DNA of 64,000 nucleotides from Methanobacteriales archaeon HGW-Methanobacteriales-1 (lineage in GTDB: Archaea; Methanobacteriota; Methanobacteria; Methanobacteriales; Methanobacteriaceae): NCBI GenBank assembly GCA_002839705.1, contig PGYO01000010.1, forward strand, positions 1 through 64,000, given 5' to 3'. Position 1 is the first letter of the stretch. Each line of letters starts with the position of its first letter. Made by a program: the position numbers and the translations under genes. This document shows, one piece after another, positions 1 through 10,128 of the stretch. A model generated the notes under the pieces. It did not search any database and was not told where the DNA came from. It worked only from the letters and a program-made list of their open reading frames with translations.

Positions 1-69
1 ATAACCGGAATACTCACCTACCTACACCACAAAATGAAAAACTGGACACAAAAACACATAAAAAAATAA
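1..69 (+). CDS. 3' end of an unidentified protein (partial)
   Basis: The first 69 bases are open in frame 1 and end in TAA, giving about 22 residues with a basic, His/Lys-rich tail (HHKMKNWTQKHIKK). The gene begins outside the window. Nothing in this fragment identifies a family; a basic C-terminal tail would fit a transposase or another nucleic-acid-binding protein, but that is a guess. It converges with the HicBA operon. Confidence 0.4.
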   Translation: MTGILTYLHHKMKNWTQKHIKK

Positions 70-146
70 CAACACCCACAAACTTTACAAACCCAATAAT
101 ATGAAATATTTAAATTAAAAGTCAGGAATAAATGGAAAATATATTT

Positions 147-383
147 TTATAATAATTCCAAAAAAGATTCTCTAGTATGTCCGGATTGTTCTATAATTGC
201 ATTTAAAAGATCTCTACCTATATGTTTTGTTTTAGGTACAATTGTTACGTAAGTATGATTATGCTCCTTTTTTACAAATTTTCTGTGGCTTCCTCTTTTT
301 ATAGGTTCTTCTACAAACCCCTCTTTTTTGAGGATTTTAATTAATTTACGCGATGACAGGATTGGAAGTTTCTGAGAAGGCAT
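147..383 (-). CDS. hicA: HicA-family toxin (mRNA interferase)
   Basis: Small basic protein of 78 residues with the HicA/YcfA pattern: a KLPxLSSRKLIKILKKEGF start, a G-S-H-R-K-F segment carrying the catalytic-type histidine, then a TxVPKTKHIGRDLLNAIIEQSG end. HicA toxins have a dsRBD-like fold and cleave mRNA. I chose the inner ATG at 383 because HicA proteins usually begin just before the K-L-P-x-L-S-S segment; an in-frame ATG lies four codons upstream. The gene overlaps the end of hicB, so the two are translationally coupled, antitoxin first. Confidence 0.85.
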   Translation of the reverse strand: MPSQKLPILSSRKLIKILKKEGFVEEPIKRGSHRKFVKKEHNHTYVTIVPKTKHIGRDLLNAIIEQSGHTRESFLELL

Positions 384-669
384 TGAATTCAACATCCAAT
401 TCTACTTGATGTTCCGGATGGTTAAGGTCATCAATGATTTTCCTTTTTTTATCTGTAAAAATAAAAGATACTGCATATTTAAATATTTTATCTATATTTT
501 GTCTTTGGATATCTTTATCTTCCAGATATATTTCTAAAGCTTCTCTGGCATTATCTAAAGCTTCGTTTTCAGTATTTCCTTGGCTACCAACATTAAAAAT
601 AGGGCAAATTGCCATTACTATTTCATCCTCTTGAGTAATTTCGATAGGTAATTCAAGTTTGATTTGCAT
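346..669 (-). CDS. hicB: HicB-family antitoxin
   Basis: 107 residues. The N-terminal half has the HicB partial RNase-H-like fold signature: alternating strands, then CPIFNVGSQGNTENEALDNAREALEIYLED, matching the cPel-sqGdT-eEAl-N-EA pattern of the family. The C-terminal 40 residues are acidic and lack an obvious ribbon-helix-helix or HTH, so autoregulation may work differently from HicB types with a DNA-binding tail. A strong Shine-Dalgarno (AGGAGGT) precedes the ATG. It heads the operon and should bind and neutralise HicA. Confidence 0.85.
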   Translation of the reverse strand: MQIKLELPIEITQEDEIVMAICPIFNVGSQGNTENEALDNAREALEIYLEDKDIQRQNIDKIFKYAVSFIFTDKKRKIIDDLNHPEHQVELDVEFNAFSETSNPVIA

Positions 670-893
670 AAGCTACTACCTCCTAATAGCTTAATATATA
701 TTATAACAATTGATGTATATATATGTTTATAATGATTTATCATTATAATTTTTACATTATTCTTTTATTTTATTTTGAACACATAATATATAACTTTATT
801 TTTATCTAGCATTTGTGAAAAGTTTATATTCTCATACACATTAAGTTAACGTAATATTATTAAACTGAAAAATAAAAATTATTAATTAAAATA

Positions 894-1802
894 TTAATCT
901 AAAGCTTCTGATCCTCTCTCTTCACTACTAATACGTATGGCATCATCAGAGGATGATACTATCACTTCATCACCAATGTCATCATTTTTTAGCTTTTTAA
1001 GCATGTTTACTATGAAATCTACCTCGTTTTTTCTCACTACAATCATTATTTCATGCCATTTTTTGGCCTTCATTTCATAGTTACTGGCCCGATAAATTTC
1101 ATGGGTGTGTTTTTCAGAACCATAGTGTTTGATATCGGTTATAGTAATATTAGAGAATCCCAATTTTTTTAGTGATGATTTAACTGAATCTAGCATAATA
1201 GGATGCAGGGTGAATCTGACCTTTTTTAAGGATTCTTCATGCTGCATTTCATTTTTTTCGTTAAAAGTTCTGATTTCAAACTTTCGTTTCTCAAAATGAG
1301 GATATGCGTTTATTTCTCTATTTAAATCGTTTGATACTTTTTTATCAGATTTTATATCGGATATTCTATTTTCTTCATTAAATTGTTTTTTTATTTCTAC
1401 GTCGGTACTTTCTTTTATTAATGAAGATATTCTATTCAGAGCATTAATAATTGCTTGAAAATGCTGGCCTTCTATTAAGATGAAACAGTTTTTAGAATTT
1501 AGAGTTTTTAATTCATTTTCTGACAATATAACATAGGGTATTTGCTCTTCAATCAATGTTTTTTCAAGGTTTATTATGCAGGGATAATAAGATTTTTCCG
1601 CAAAAATCATTAGTCCATCAATCTGAGATATCTTTTCATTAATCGAATAAAAATTGTCATTAGATGGCTCTTTTAGAAGACAAGTCTTTGTTCCGTCAAT
1701 GCTAATTTGATTATAATTTAAAATTTCCATATCCAGCCAATCATGGCTATCAATTTCAAGACTTCCTTCATTTTTCAATACAAGAATTTTTTTAGGTATC
1801 AT
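894..1802 (-). CDS. Protein with novel N-terminal domain and degenerate PII-like C-terminal domain
   Basis: 302 residues. Residues 194-299 align over their whole length with the neighbouring GlnK: same strand/helix order, EIYRASNY in place of the T-loop ESYRGSDY, and DDIGDEVIVSSSDDAIRI in place of [19 protein letters not shown]. The glycine-lysine of the nucleotide-binding B-loop is lost, so canonical ATP/ADP binding is doubtful. Residues 1-130 look alpha/beta (KKILVLKNE; DGLMIFAEK; PYVILSENE; CFILIEG), perhaps Rossmann or flavodoxin-like, joined by a charged linker (130-190). I do not recognise the N-terminal domain. It is the third gene after amtB1-glnK1, 280 bp downstream of glnK1, so a role in ammonium or PII signalling is an inference from context. 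Confidence 0.7.
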   Translation of the reverse strand: MIPKKILVLKNEGSLEIDSHDWLDMEILNYNQISIDGTKTCLLKEPSNDNFYSINEKISQIDGLMIFAEKSYYPCIINLEKTLIEEQIPYVILSENELKTLNSKNCFILIEGQHFQAIINALNRISSLIKESTDVEIKKQFNEENRISDIKSDKKVSNDLNREINAYPHFEKRKFEIRTFNEKNEMQHEESLKKVRFTLHPIMLDSVKSSLKKLGFSNITITDIKHYGSEKHTHEIYRASNYEMKAKKWHEIMIVVRKNEVDFIVNMLKKLKNDDIGDEVIVSSSDDAIRISSEERGSEALD

Positions 1803-1992
1803 TTTACAACCTACTGCAAATTTCTTAATATTTTCTTTAATATTTCTAAAATCAAAAATAATCCATTAAAATACTTTAATTCAGATTTAGAGAATAAATA
1901 TAAATTGTTTATTATTTTTAGAATAAATGAATAGAATTAATATCTAAAATTACTATTTTAAAACAGATTTATTATAATAAATTTAAAAAAAT

Positions 1993-2006
1993 AGATTCCC
2001 CAATCT
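1993..2006 (-). terminator. Possible terminator after glnK1
   Basis: Read on the minus strand, AGATT-GGGG-AATCT forms a short stem followed by a T-rich run. It lies 80 bp after the glnK1 stop and would separate amtB1-glnK1 from the PII-like fusion gene, at least partly. The stem is only 5 bp, so support is modest. Confidence 0.3.
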
Positions 2007-2082
2007 TTTTAATTTACTTTAAGTTTTTTATAAACAATTTTAAAAAAATAAAATGAATAAGGTCATTAGACCTTATTTCCAA

Positions 2083-2433
<351 letters not shown>

Positions 2434-2436
2434 TTA

Positions 2437-3663
2437 TTAGATTCTGTAACCTGACTCCTCGTGGAGGTTAGTGTCCAGACCTTCGATTTCATCTCTTTCT
2501 TCTACTCGTAGTCCCATAGTGTATTTAATGACTAATCCGATGATTAGAGTTACTACAAATGAGTAAATAATTACTACGACAACTGCTATTAGTTGGATCC
2601 AAAGTTGTTCAGGATTTCCATAGAATAATCCAGTTCCCAGGGAGTTTATAAATGGTGCTGCGAAAAGACCCACAGCTATTGATCCCCATAGACCAGACAT
2701 TCCGTGTATTCCAAATACATCCAGTGCATCGTCGTATCCTAATTTCGGTTTTAGGTAGGATATTGCAGCGTAGGAGATAAATGAGGTGATAAAACCTATT
2801 ATGATGGCGGCTTGTATGGTTACAAATCCGGCTGCCGGAGTAATTGCTACTAAACCAGCAATAGCACCAGATATTGCACCTAGCATGGTTGGTTTTCCTG
2901 TTTTGATGTAGTCAATAATTACCCAAGATATCATACCAGCAGCAGCAGCAGTGTTAGTTGCCAGGAAAGCAGATCCAGCTAATCCACCAGCAGTAAGGGC
3001 AGATCCAGCGTTAAATCCAAACCAACCGAACCATAGAAGGGCTGCTCCTATTACAGAGTATCCCAGGTTATGAGGTAGTAATTTGGTATCTTTTCTTTTA
3101 CCCAGTAGTAGAACTAGGGCTAAGGCAGCTATACCTGAGTTTATGTGTACAACGGTACCACCTGCAAAGTCAAGAGCACCCATGTTGAATAAAATTCCTC
3201 CACCCCATACCATATGGGCAATAGGGACGTATACCAGGGAGACCCAGGCTACAATAAATACCATCCAGGAAGAGAATTTCATTCGATCTACTACTGCTCC
3301 AGAAATCAGGGCCACAGTTATTGCAGCAAAGGTCATCTGGAAGGCAATGTAAACAAATTCAGGTATGGTTGGTGCTAGTGTTGCCAGTTGGTCTACACCA
3401 ATTCCATTCATCATTAAATTAGTCGGATTTCCAATTAATCCCATCAAAGTATCTGCACCAAATGCAAACTGGTACCCATAGAGTACCCAGATTATACTTG
3501 TTATGGCAAATGCGATGAGAGATAAAAACATTGTATTTAATACATTTTCTTTTTTAGTTAGCCCGCCGTAGAATAACGCCACACCAGGGATGGTCATGAG
3601 CATTACCAGGGCTGTGGATATAAGCATCCACGCTGTATCACCAGAGTTAAGAATAGGATCCAT
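2437..3663 (-). CDS. amtB: Ammonium transporter Amt (copy 1)
   Basis: 408 residues from the ATG at 3663, which has GGAGG eight bases upstream; a 16-codon in-frame extension lacks an RBS and is not needed. About 11 transmembrane helices. Family signatures are [13 protein letters not shown] (first pore histidine) and [10 protein letters not shown] (second pore histidine of the twin-His pair), with [11 protein letters not shown] between. It conducts ammonium/ammonia across the membrane and is gated by the GlnK encoded just downstream. An NrpR-type operator lies at the predicted promoter, with a leader of about 250 nt. Confidence 0.96.
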   Translation of the reverse strand: MDPILNSGDTAWMLISTALVMLMTIPGVALFYGGLTKKENVLNTMFLSLIAFAITSIIWVLYGYQFAFGADTLMGLIGNPTNLMMNGIGVDQLATLAPTIPEFVYIAFQMTFAAITVALISGAVVDRMKFSSWMVFIVAWVSLVYVPIAHMVWGGGILFNMGALDFAGGTVVHINSGIAALALVLLLGKRKDTKLLPHNLGYSVIGAALLWFGWFGFNAGSALTAGGLAGSAFLATNTAAAAGMISWVIIDYIKTGKPTMLGAISGAIAGLVAITPAAGFVTIQAAIIIGFITSFISYAAISYLKPKLGYDDALDVFGIHGMSGLWGSIAVGLFAAPFINSLGTGLFYGNPEQLWIQLIAVVVVIIYSFVVTLIIGLVIKYTMGLRVEERDEIEGLDTNLHEESGYRI

Positions 3664-3806
3664 AACATTTCCTCCATTTTTTTTATTAAAAAATTTGCAA
3701 ATAAAATGCAAATTTTAATAATCGATTTTATTTAATTTGCTATAAATTAGAATTTAAATGTTTATTTCTATTATTTATTCATATTATCTAATTTATAGGA
3801 CTTATT

Positions 3807-3829
3807 TCAGTGGAATTAATACCCACTGA
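3807..3829 (-). other. Hairpin in the amtB1 leader
   Basis: Perfect 7-bp inverted repeat TCAGTGG / CCACTGA with a 9-nt loop, inside the predicted 5' untranslated region of amtB1. A second hairpin (ATGCC / GGCAT, 3855-3870) lies about 25 nt nearer the start site. They may be mRNA structures or extra operator half sites. Confidence 0.4.
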
Positions 3830-3898
3830 CATTATTTCCGTAATCAGGGTCTTCATGCCCCAGGAGGCATTGAACATTTATGATCATTAATCGGAAAT

Positions 3899-3914
3899 CG
3901 GAATCCATCTTCCG
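3899..3914 (-). promoter_or_regulatory. NrpR-type operator of amtB1-glnK1
   Basis: CGGAATCCATCTTCCG matches the methanogen NrpR operator GGAA-N6-TTCC with an extra matching C/G at each end. It lies about 25 nt downstream of a minus-strand TATA box (TTTATATA, 3940-3947), that is, at or just after the transcription start, where a repressor would block initiation. NrpR represses nitrogen genes when ammonium is plentiful (known from Methanococcus and Methanosarcina); its use here is inferred. Confidence 0.8.
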
Positions 3915-3939
3915 ACATATTAGAAGTAGTGAATATTAG

Positions 3940-3947
3940 TATATAAA
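3940..3947 (-). promoter_or_regulatory. TATA box of amtB1
   Basis: Minus-strand TTTATATA, a perfect archaeal TATA element, 26 nt upstream of the start of the NrpR-type operator. Predicted start of transcription near 3915, which gives an unusually long leader before the amtB1 ATG at 3663. Confidence 0.6.
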
Positions 3948-4216
3948 TGTTTCGAATCTGGGCCTTTTTTGTTCAGAAAAAATAGAAAATATGTTACTTT
4001 ATATGAGAAAAATTACTCCAATAATGAAAAATTAATCATTTTAAATGAAAAAACATGATTAAATATGGTGTTTTAGCATTATTTAAAAAATTATCATTAC
4101 TATAATTATTTATCTTCTATAATTATCATATTATAGTATTTATTTAAAAAAAAATTGGAAAATTAGAATTATATTATTATAAAATATTATTTAAAATAAA
4201 AAATTAGAAGAAACTA

Positions 4217-4564
<348 letters not shown>

Positions 4565-4683
4565 TTATTAGCTGATTTTTGTCCTAATTACTCATAAAAT
4601 TGAATATAATGAATCTATTTTATTAAAAATTTAATTTAAATAGATTATTATTTTTCAATTGTCTGGGGAGCATTTATAAATAT

Positions 4684-5919
4684 CTAGGATAATCTGTAAC
4701 CGGATTCCTCATGCAGATTAACATCAAGTCCATTTACTTCATCTTGAGGGGCAACTCTTAAACCAATAACTTTGTCCAGAACTTTTCCAATTATCCAGGT
4801 CATAATAAATGCATAAGCACCTACAATGATTATGGCAATTGCTTGGGAATATAATAAGCCTAAATTACCAGTTATTAAGCCACCACTGGTTAAAACACTA
4901 TTGATGGCTGGTAATGCGAAAACTCCCACAGCTAAGGAACCTACTATTCCACAAATGCCGTGTATTCCAAATACATCCAGTGCATCGTCGTATCCAAGAC
5001 GTGGTTTAATATGGGATACAGCATAGTATGAAATTATTGAGGCCACAAAACCGATACAAATGGCTGCTGTGACATTTACATAACCTGCAGCAGGTGTGAT
5101 TGAGGCTAAACCAGCAACAGCTCCAGATAATGCTCCTAAAAGAGTAGGTTTTCCAGTGTTGATTTTATCCATTAACATCCAGGTCAATAATCCCACTGCG
5201 GCAGATATATTAGTAACGATCATGGCAGAAACAGCCAAATCACCGGCAGCTAGGGCAGATCCTGCATTGAATCCAAACCATCCAAACCATAATAACCCAG
5301 CACCAATCACGGAGTATCCCAGGTGGTGTGGTAACAATCGCATATCCTTTCTTACTCCTAAAAGCAATACTAAGGCCAGAGCAGCAACACCACTGCTTAA
5401 ATGAACTACTATGCCTCCTGCAAAGTCAAGAGCACCCATTTGGGCCAAAAATCCTCCACCCCACATCCAGTGAGCTATGGGAACATACACTAATACTAAC
5501 CAGACCGGCACAAAGGCCAACCATGCAGAGAATTTCATTCGCTCTACAATGGCACCTGAAATCAGGGCCACGGTTATGGCGGCAAATGTCATTTGGAAAA
5601 TTGCAAATAATCCGGTAGGTATGGTTGGTGCCAGAGTGGCCAATGTTTTTGACTCTAAAACACCATTAAAGAATGGATTTTGAATAGCACCTATCAATCC
5701 CGATATATCATTACCAAATACAAGATCATAACCAAACATGAACCACAATATGCTTACTATGGCAAAAGTTACAAACGATAAAAGCATGGTGTTTAAAACG
5801 TTATGCCTTCTTATTAATCCGGAGTAGAACATTGCCAGTCCGGGTATTGTCATCAATATAACAAGGGCCGTGGCAATTAACATCCACGCTGTGTCCCCTG
5901 AACTAAATACAGCTGTCAT
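4684..5919 (-). CDS. amtB: Ammonium transporter Amt (copy 2)
   Basis: 411 residues and about 11 transmembrane helices, with [13 protein letters not shown] and [10 protein letters not shown] carrying the twin pore histidines. Strong RBS AGGAGG before the ATG. It is clearly homologous to AmtB1 along its length but well diverged, especially in loops and at the N-terminus, so the duplication is not recent. The C-terminal tail [15 protein letters not shown] matches that of AmtB1 and is the GlnK-contacting end in this family. Two NrpR-type operators lie upstream. Confidence 0.96.
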   Translation of the reverse strand: MTAVFSSGDTAWMLIATALVILMTIPGLAMFYSGLIRRHNVLNTMLLSFVTFAIVSILWFMFGYDLVFGNDISGLIGAIQNPFFNGVLESKTLATLAPTIPTGLFAIFQMTFAAITVALISGAIVERMKFSAWLAFVPVWLVLVYVPIAHWMWGGGFLAQMGALDFAGGIVVHLSSGVAALALVLLLGVRKDMRLLPHHLGYSVIGAGLLWFGWFGFNAGSALAAGDLAVSAMIVTNISAAVGLLTWMLMDKINTGKPTLLGALSGAVAGLASITPAAGYVNVTAAICIGFVASIISYYAVSHIKPRLGYDDALDVFGIHGICGIVGSLAVGVFALPAINSVLTSGGLITGNLGLLYSQAIAIIIVGAYAFIMTWIIGKVLDKVIGLRVAPQDEVNGLDVNLHEESGYRLS

Positions 5920-6064
5920 TTTTTTCCTCCTAAACCTATATCAACAATTTTTGGACTAAAAAAATATTAAACTAGTCCATAAGTCCAATTATTTAAATAA
6001 GATCTCCATATACAATTATTTTTAAATCAACTTTTAAATTATACTTTTCTTATCACGCGGAAAA

Positions 6065-6080
6065 CGGAAACATACTTCCG
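6065..6080 (-). promoter_or_regulatory. Second NrpR-type operator upstream of amtB2
   Basis: CGGAAACATACTTCCG fits GGAA-N6-TTCC with flanking C/G. It lies 56 bp downstream of the first operator (6122-6135), inside the predicted leader. Tandem operators of this kind allow cooperative or graded repression in known NrpR systems. Confidence 0.7.
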
Positions 6081-6121
6081 ATAGTTCGTCTATGTTCCTA
6101 TTTTCATCTAAGTAGGATATA

Positions 6122-6135
6122 GGAAACCTATTTCC
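6122..6135 (-). promoter_or_regulatory. NrpR-type operator at the amtB2 start site
   Basis: GGAAACCTATTTCC, a match to GGAA-N6-TTCC, placed about 23 nt downstream of a minus-strand TATA-like element (TTATATAG, 6158-6165). The same operator-to-TATA geometry is seen at amtB1, which supports both assignments. Confidence 0.7.
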
Positions 6136-6446
6136 GATAAAAAATTTCATTTAGCTACTATATAATACTTACGGACAATAAATGTGATTAAAAAATTAAT
6201 AATAATTTTGGAAAATTATTTTATAATTCTAGTATTAGTTATTTGATTTAAAAAGTTAGAATTAATTCTTTAATTCATGAATGAAAATATATTTTTCTTT
6301 TTAAGGAAAAAATGAACATTAAATTTAATATTCATGAAAAATAAGGTTAATATATAAAATAGGGTATTAAATATTATAATAATTAAATACAATTTAACAA
6401 AATTTAAATATTCTTTGTTAAATTAAATCAGCTTAAGAGGGATAAA

Positions 6447-6737
6447 TTGAATTCAAAAAAGCGCGGTAAGCTATTTGCAGTTTTAATGGTTTGTTTCATT
6501 GCTTATGGGCTTGGCTCTTCAGCGAGTCTTCTGATATCAGATACAATTTCTCTGGAAATTCCATCAGTCCTGGCAGCAGACCAGCAACAAATAAGCACCA
6601 TTGGTAATCCTAATTTTGAACCAGTATGGTTAAAACAGCAAGTAATTAAAAATATCACTAACGATACTAATACAACAGTACCTAATAATACAAGTACAAA
6701 TAATACTACATTTAGAAGGACTAATAGTTCCAACTAA
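6447..6737 (+). CDS. Small secreted, Asn-X-Thr-rich protein
   Basis: 96 residues from a TTG start preceded by AAGAGGGAT. A basic N-terminus (MNSKKRGK) is followed by a hydrophobic stretch (residues 8-32) ending near VLAADQQ, a plausible signal peptidase site. The C-terminal third is rich in Asn-X-Thr/Ser sequons (NITND, NTTVPNNTSTNNTTF), suggesting archaeal N-glycosylation on the cell surface. No family recognised. It stands alone between amtB2 and the HTH-cupin gene. Confidence 0.55.
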   Translation: MNSKKRGKLFAVLMVCFIAYGLGSSASLLISDTISLEIPSVLAADQQQISTIGNPNFEPVWLKQQVIKNITNDTNTTVPNNTSTNNTTFRRTNSSN

Positions 6738-7002
6738 ATTATTTAATTAATTCTTAATTATCTATTTTATTAGCTATTATTATCATTATTATTAGAATAA
6801 GCTATTTATTTTAGATTTTTTTTTGTTTGCTTATAATAATATTTACTTAAAAAGTTCATTTCATGTTATATTAAGTTTTGAAACTTTGAATATAGCATCT
6901 AAATAATTTTAATTATATATGGTATCATTCACAAACAAGATATGGAATTAACAATTAATTAAAATCATTTTAGAAAATAGAAAATAAATTAAAGGTGATC
7001 AT

Positions 7003-7581
7003 GTGTCGGATAAGAACTTAATTGGGGCAAAAATTCGCCAACTAAGAGAAAACAGAGAAATGACCCAGCAACAACTGGCCAATGCAAGTGAAAACAGCGT
7101 AGAACTATTAGAACATATTGAAAATGGAGATGTGGTTCCCTCCCTAACACCTTTAATTAAGATTGCAAAGGCCCTTGATGTTAGAATTGGAACATTTATG
7201 GATGATGTCCAACAAAGAGGCCCGGTTATTGTTGAACAAGGCCAAACAGAAAAAGTAATTTATTTCTCTGGCCAAAAAGACCAAACCAAAGAAAGTGCCT
7301 TGGAATTTTATTCACTGGCATCTGGTAAATGTGATCGTCATATGGAACCTTTTTTAATTGATGTTGATATTCATGACGATGCAGAATTCAAACCAGAATC
7401 TCACGAAGGGGAAGAATTCATCTATGTTATTGAAGGTGAAATTGAGATTGTTTATGGAAGTGAAAAATATACGGTATCTAAAGGAGATACTATTTATTAT
7501 GATTCAGTAGTTCCTCACCACCTTCATGCTTACGGGGAAAAACCAGCCCAGATTTTGGCTGTAATTTATGCTCCATTTTAA
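7003..7581 (+). CDS. XRE-type HTH regulator with C-terminal cupin sensor domain
   Basis: 192 residues. Residues 5-60 are a classical XRE helix-turn-helix ([48 protein letters not shown]). Residues 115-190 are a cupin_2 barrel ([19 protein letters not shown] and [18 protein letters not shown] with metal/ligand histidines). The start is GTG at 7003 with AGGTGATC upstream; the ATG at 7001 is in another frame and closes at once. Such proteins sense a small molecule through the cupin. It precedes a thioesterase and an acyl-CoA ligase on the same strand, so it may control them. Confidence 0.85.
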   Translation: MSDKNLIGAKIRQLRENREMTQQQLANASENSVELLEHIENGDVVPSLTPLIKIAKALDVRIGTFMDDVQQRGPVIVEQGQTEKVIYFSGQKDQTKESALEFYSLASGKCDRHMEPFLIDVDIHDDAEFKPESHEGEEFIYVIEGEIEIVYGSEKYTVSKGDTIYYDSVVPHHLHAYGEKPAQILAVIYAPF

Positions 7582-7681
7582 TAATTTCATTTGAACTAAA
7601 AAACAAATCAACAAAATATATTAAATCTTTTTATTAATTTTGAAATTAATAAATCAAATTTACTTAAATGAGGAATATTGA

Positions 7682-8101
7682 ATGTTTAAAATAAATGTTA
7701 TACCTCGATTCGGGGATATAGATGGATTGAAGCACGTAAATAATACAGTTTTAGCTATATGGTTTGAAAAAGGAAGAAATCCTATATTCAGAATGTTTAC
7801 TCCGGATCTGGATTTGAGTTACGAAAAATGGAAATTAATTTTAGTAAGAACTGAATTCGACTTCATAGGTCAGATGTACTATGGGGGAGATGTGGAAATT
7901 CGAAGTTACATTACTCATATTGGTAATTCGTCATTTACTATTGGACATGAGGCCTGGCAGGATGAAGAATTAAAAGCAAAAGGAAAAGCTGTTCTAGTCC
8001 ATTATGATTTTATCAACCAGGTTCCATTAGTTATTCCTGATGAAACAAGGGCTGAATTAGAAGCTAATTTTGTAAAAGAAGAAGATATTGGTAAAAAATA
8101 A
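7682..8101 (+). CDS. Hotdog-fold acyl-CoA thioesterase (4-hydroxybenzoyl-CoA thioesterase/YbgC type)
   Basis: 139 residues. The start RFGDIDGLKHVNNTVLAIWFEKGR matches the hotdog thioesterase motif (R-x-x-D-x-D-x-x-x-H-V-N-N) with its active-site Asp, and the family core follows (YGGDVEIRSYITHIGNSSFTIGHEAWQDEELKAKGKAVLVHYD). It should hydrolyse an acyl-CoA thioester in the cytoplasm. It lies 100 bp after the HTH-cupin gene and before an acyl-CoA ligase, opposite reactions in a shared fatty or aromatic acyl-CoA context. Confidence 0.8.
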   Translation: MFKINVIPRFGDIDGLKHVNNTVLAIWFEKGRNPIFRMFTPDLDLSYEKWKLILVRTEFDFIGQMYYGGDVEIRSYITHIGNSSFTIGHEAWQDEELKAKGKAVLVHYDFINQVPLVIPDETRAELEANFVKEEDIGKK

Positions 8102-8122
8102 TTAAAAATTCAATTATTAAAT

Positions 8123-8251
8123 TTAATTAAACTAATTAAAAATGTTAATTAAAGTTTAGTTAAAGAACGTTAATTAAACTAATTAAACGCATGAGATTTA
8201 ATTAAAGAATTAATTAAACTAATTAAAAACGTTAATTAAAGTTTAGTTAAA
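8123..8251 (+). repeat. Near-perfect 42-bp direct repeats ahead of the acyl-CoA ligase
   Basis: 8123-8164 and 8210-8251 are 42-bp direct repeats with one mismatch; a partial third copy (TTAATTAAACTAATTAAAC) begins at 8170. The unit is built from the palindrome TTAATTAA and the inverted words ACTAATTAA / GTTTAGTTAA. It fills most of the 190-bp gap before the acyl-CoA ligase start and could be an operator array, perhaps for the HTH-cupin protein. Confidence 0.7.
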
Positions 8252-8294
8252 TAATGTTATTAAATTAAACAATTTGAAATATAATGGTGATTTT

Positions 8295-9956
8295 ATGGTC
8301 TTTACAGAAGACACCATAGGGGAATTTTTTGAAAAACAGGTTAATAAATATCCTGATAACGAATTCATGGTTTATCCAGACCGTGATCTGAGATTCACAT
8401 ACCGTGAATTTAATGATAGAGTGGACATGCTAGCCAAGGGCCTATTATCCATTGGAATTACTAAAGGCGATCACGTGGGCATATGGGCCAATAACGTACC
8501 TGACTGGTTAACATTCATGTTTGCCACGGCTAAAATAGGAGTAGTACTGGTAACAGTTAATACGGCCTACAAAAGCCATGAACTGGATTATGTATTGAAA
8601 CAATCGGACATGAAAGTTTTAGCAATCATTGATGGGTTTAGAGATGTGGATTATGTCCAGACAGTTTATGATCTGGTACCGGAATTAAAGACGCATGCTA
8701 GAAGTAATCTGGATAGTGAAGAATTCCCTCACCTTAAAAGTGTTATTTACATTGGCCCGGAAAAGCACCGGGGAATGTATAATACCAATGAAATAATGCT
8801 TTTAGGAAAACATACAGAAGATAGTGTTCTGGAAGATGCTAAAAGAGGTCTCTCCTGTGACGATGTGATTAACATGCAGTACACCTCAGGAACTACTGGT
8901 TTTCCTAAAGGGGTCATGTTAACTCATAAAAATATTTTAAATAATGGTTATTATATTGGTGAGCGACAAAAATTCACTGAAAAAGATAGATTATGTTTAA
9001 CTGTACCTCTTTTCCACTGTTTTGGTATAGTGCTGGGAGTTATGGCTATTTTAACTCATGCTGGAACTTTTGTAATTGTGGAATTATTTGACCCCTTACT
9101 GGTTCTGGCGGCGATTCAAAAAGAGCGCTGCACAGCTCTATATGGAGTTCCGACCATGTTCATTGCAGAGTACAGCCACCCTATGTTTGAAATGTTTGAT
9201 CTATCCAGCCTGCGTACGGGAATCATGGCTGGTTCCACTCCACCTATCGAAGTCATGAAAAAAGTGGTTAAAGACATGAACATGAGTGAAATAACCAGCG
9301 TATATGGACTAACCGAAGGATCGCCTGGATTCACTCAGACCAGTGTAAATGATCCACTGGAAAAAAGAGTGGAAACAGTTGGTAAAACACTGCCGGCATG
9401 TGAGGTTAAAATTGTAGACCCGGAATCTGGTGAAACCCTGGGACCTGACCAACCTGGTGAGATATGTTGTAAAGGTTACAATGTAATGAAAGGTTATTAT
9501 AAGATGCCTGAAAAGACCAGAGAAGTAATTGACGAGGACGGATGGCTGCACAGTGGGGACCTGGCCACCGTGGACGAAGAAGGCTATTACTCGATTGTGG
9601 GACGTATCAAAGACATGATTATCCGGGGTGGAGAGAACATTTATCCTCGTGAGATCGAAGAATTCCTTTACACCATGCCGGGAATAAAGGACGTGCAAGT
9701 AGTAGGAATTCCTGATGAAAAGTACGGTGAAATAGTTGGAGCATTTATTATTAAGGATGAAGATGCTGACATCAAAGAAGAAGATGTTCGAGATTATTCT
9801 ATTTCTCAAATAGCTCGCTATAAAGTGCCTAAACACGTATTTTTCATTGATGAATTACCTTTAACGGCTAGTGGGAAGGTACAAAAATTTATACTGCGAG
9901 ATATGGCAGTTGAATGCTTGGCTAAAAATCTATCTCAAGAAGAAAAAATAGATTAA
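8295..9956 (+). CDS. Acyl-CoA ligase (AMP-forming, FadD-like)
   Basis: 553 residues from the ATG at 8295, preceded at short spacing by GGTGAT; an in-frame TTG seven codons upstream has no RBS. ANL-superfamily motifs are present: [20 protein letters not shown] (P-loop), [73 protein letters not shown], and the C-terminal lysine in [11 protein letters not shown]. It activates a carboxylic acid to its CoA thioester through an acyl-adenylate. The medium/long-chain fatty acid type is the nearest match; the true substrate in a methanogen is uncertain. Confidence 0.88.
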   Translation: MVFTEDTIGEFFEKQVNKYPDNEFMVYPDRDLRFTYREFNDRVDMLAKGLLSIGITKGDHVGIWANNVPDWLTFMFATAKIGVVLVTVNTAYKSHELDYVLKQSDMKVLAIIDGFRDVDYVQTVYDLVPELKTHARSNLDSEEFPHLKSVIYIGPEKHRGMYNTNEIMLLGKHTEDSVLEDAKRGLSCDDVINMQYTSGTTGFPKGVMLTHKNILNNGYYIGERQKFTEKDRLCLTVPLFHCFGIVLGVMAILTHAGTFVIVELFDPLLVLAAIQKERCTALYGVPTMFIAEYSHPMFEMFDLSSLRTGIMAGSTPPIEVMKKVVKDMNMSEITSVYGLTEGSPGFTQTSVNDPLEKRVETVGKTLPACEVKIVDPESGETLGPDQPGEICCKGYNVMKGYYKMPEKTREVIDEDGWLHSGDLATVDEEGYYSIVGRIKDMIIRGGENIYPREIEEFLYTMPGIKDVQVVGIPDEKYGEIVGAFIIKDEDADIKEEDVRDYSISQIARYKVPKHVFFIDELPLTASGKVQKFILRDMAVECLAKNLSQEEKID

Positions 9957-10128
9957 ATATCACTTGATGGGTCTATTTGTATTTCTTCTTTTTTCATTAT
10001 TTTTTTTTAAGAGATGGTTTATTTAAAAAAATTTAATTTATAACTTAATTTTAATAATTTAGCAAAAATTTTAAATATAAATTTAGTATGGATCTTTATT
10101 AAACTAAATAACTAAAATAACGAGCCAA

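Noticed and set aside
5096-5683. Plus-strand ORFs of 68-102 codons inside amtB2
   Set aside because: They are antisense shadows of the transporter gene, without RBS or recognisable domains.
9309-9836. 175-codon minus-strand ORF within the acyl-CoA ligase
   Set aside because: It lies wholly opposite conserved ANL motifs, has an unnatural His/Phe-rich composition and no RBS.
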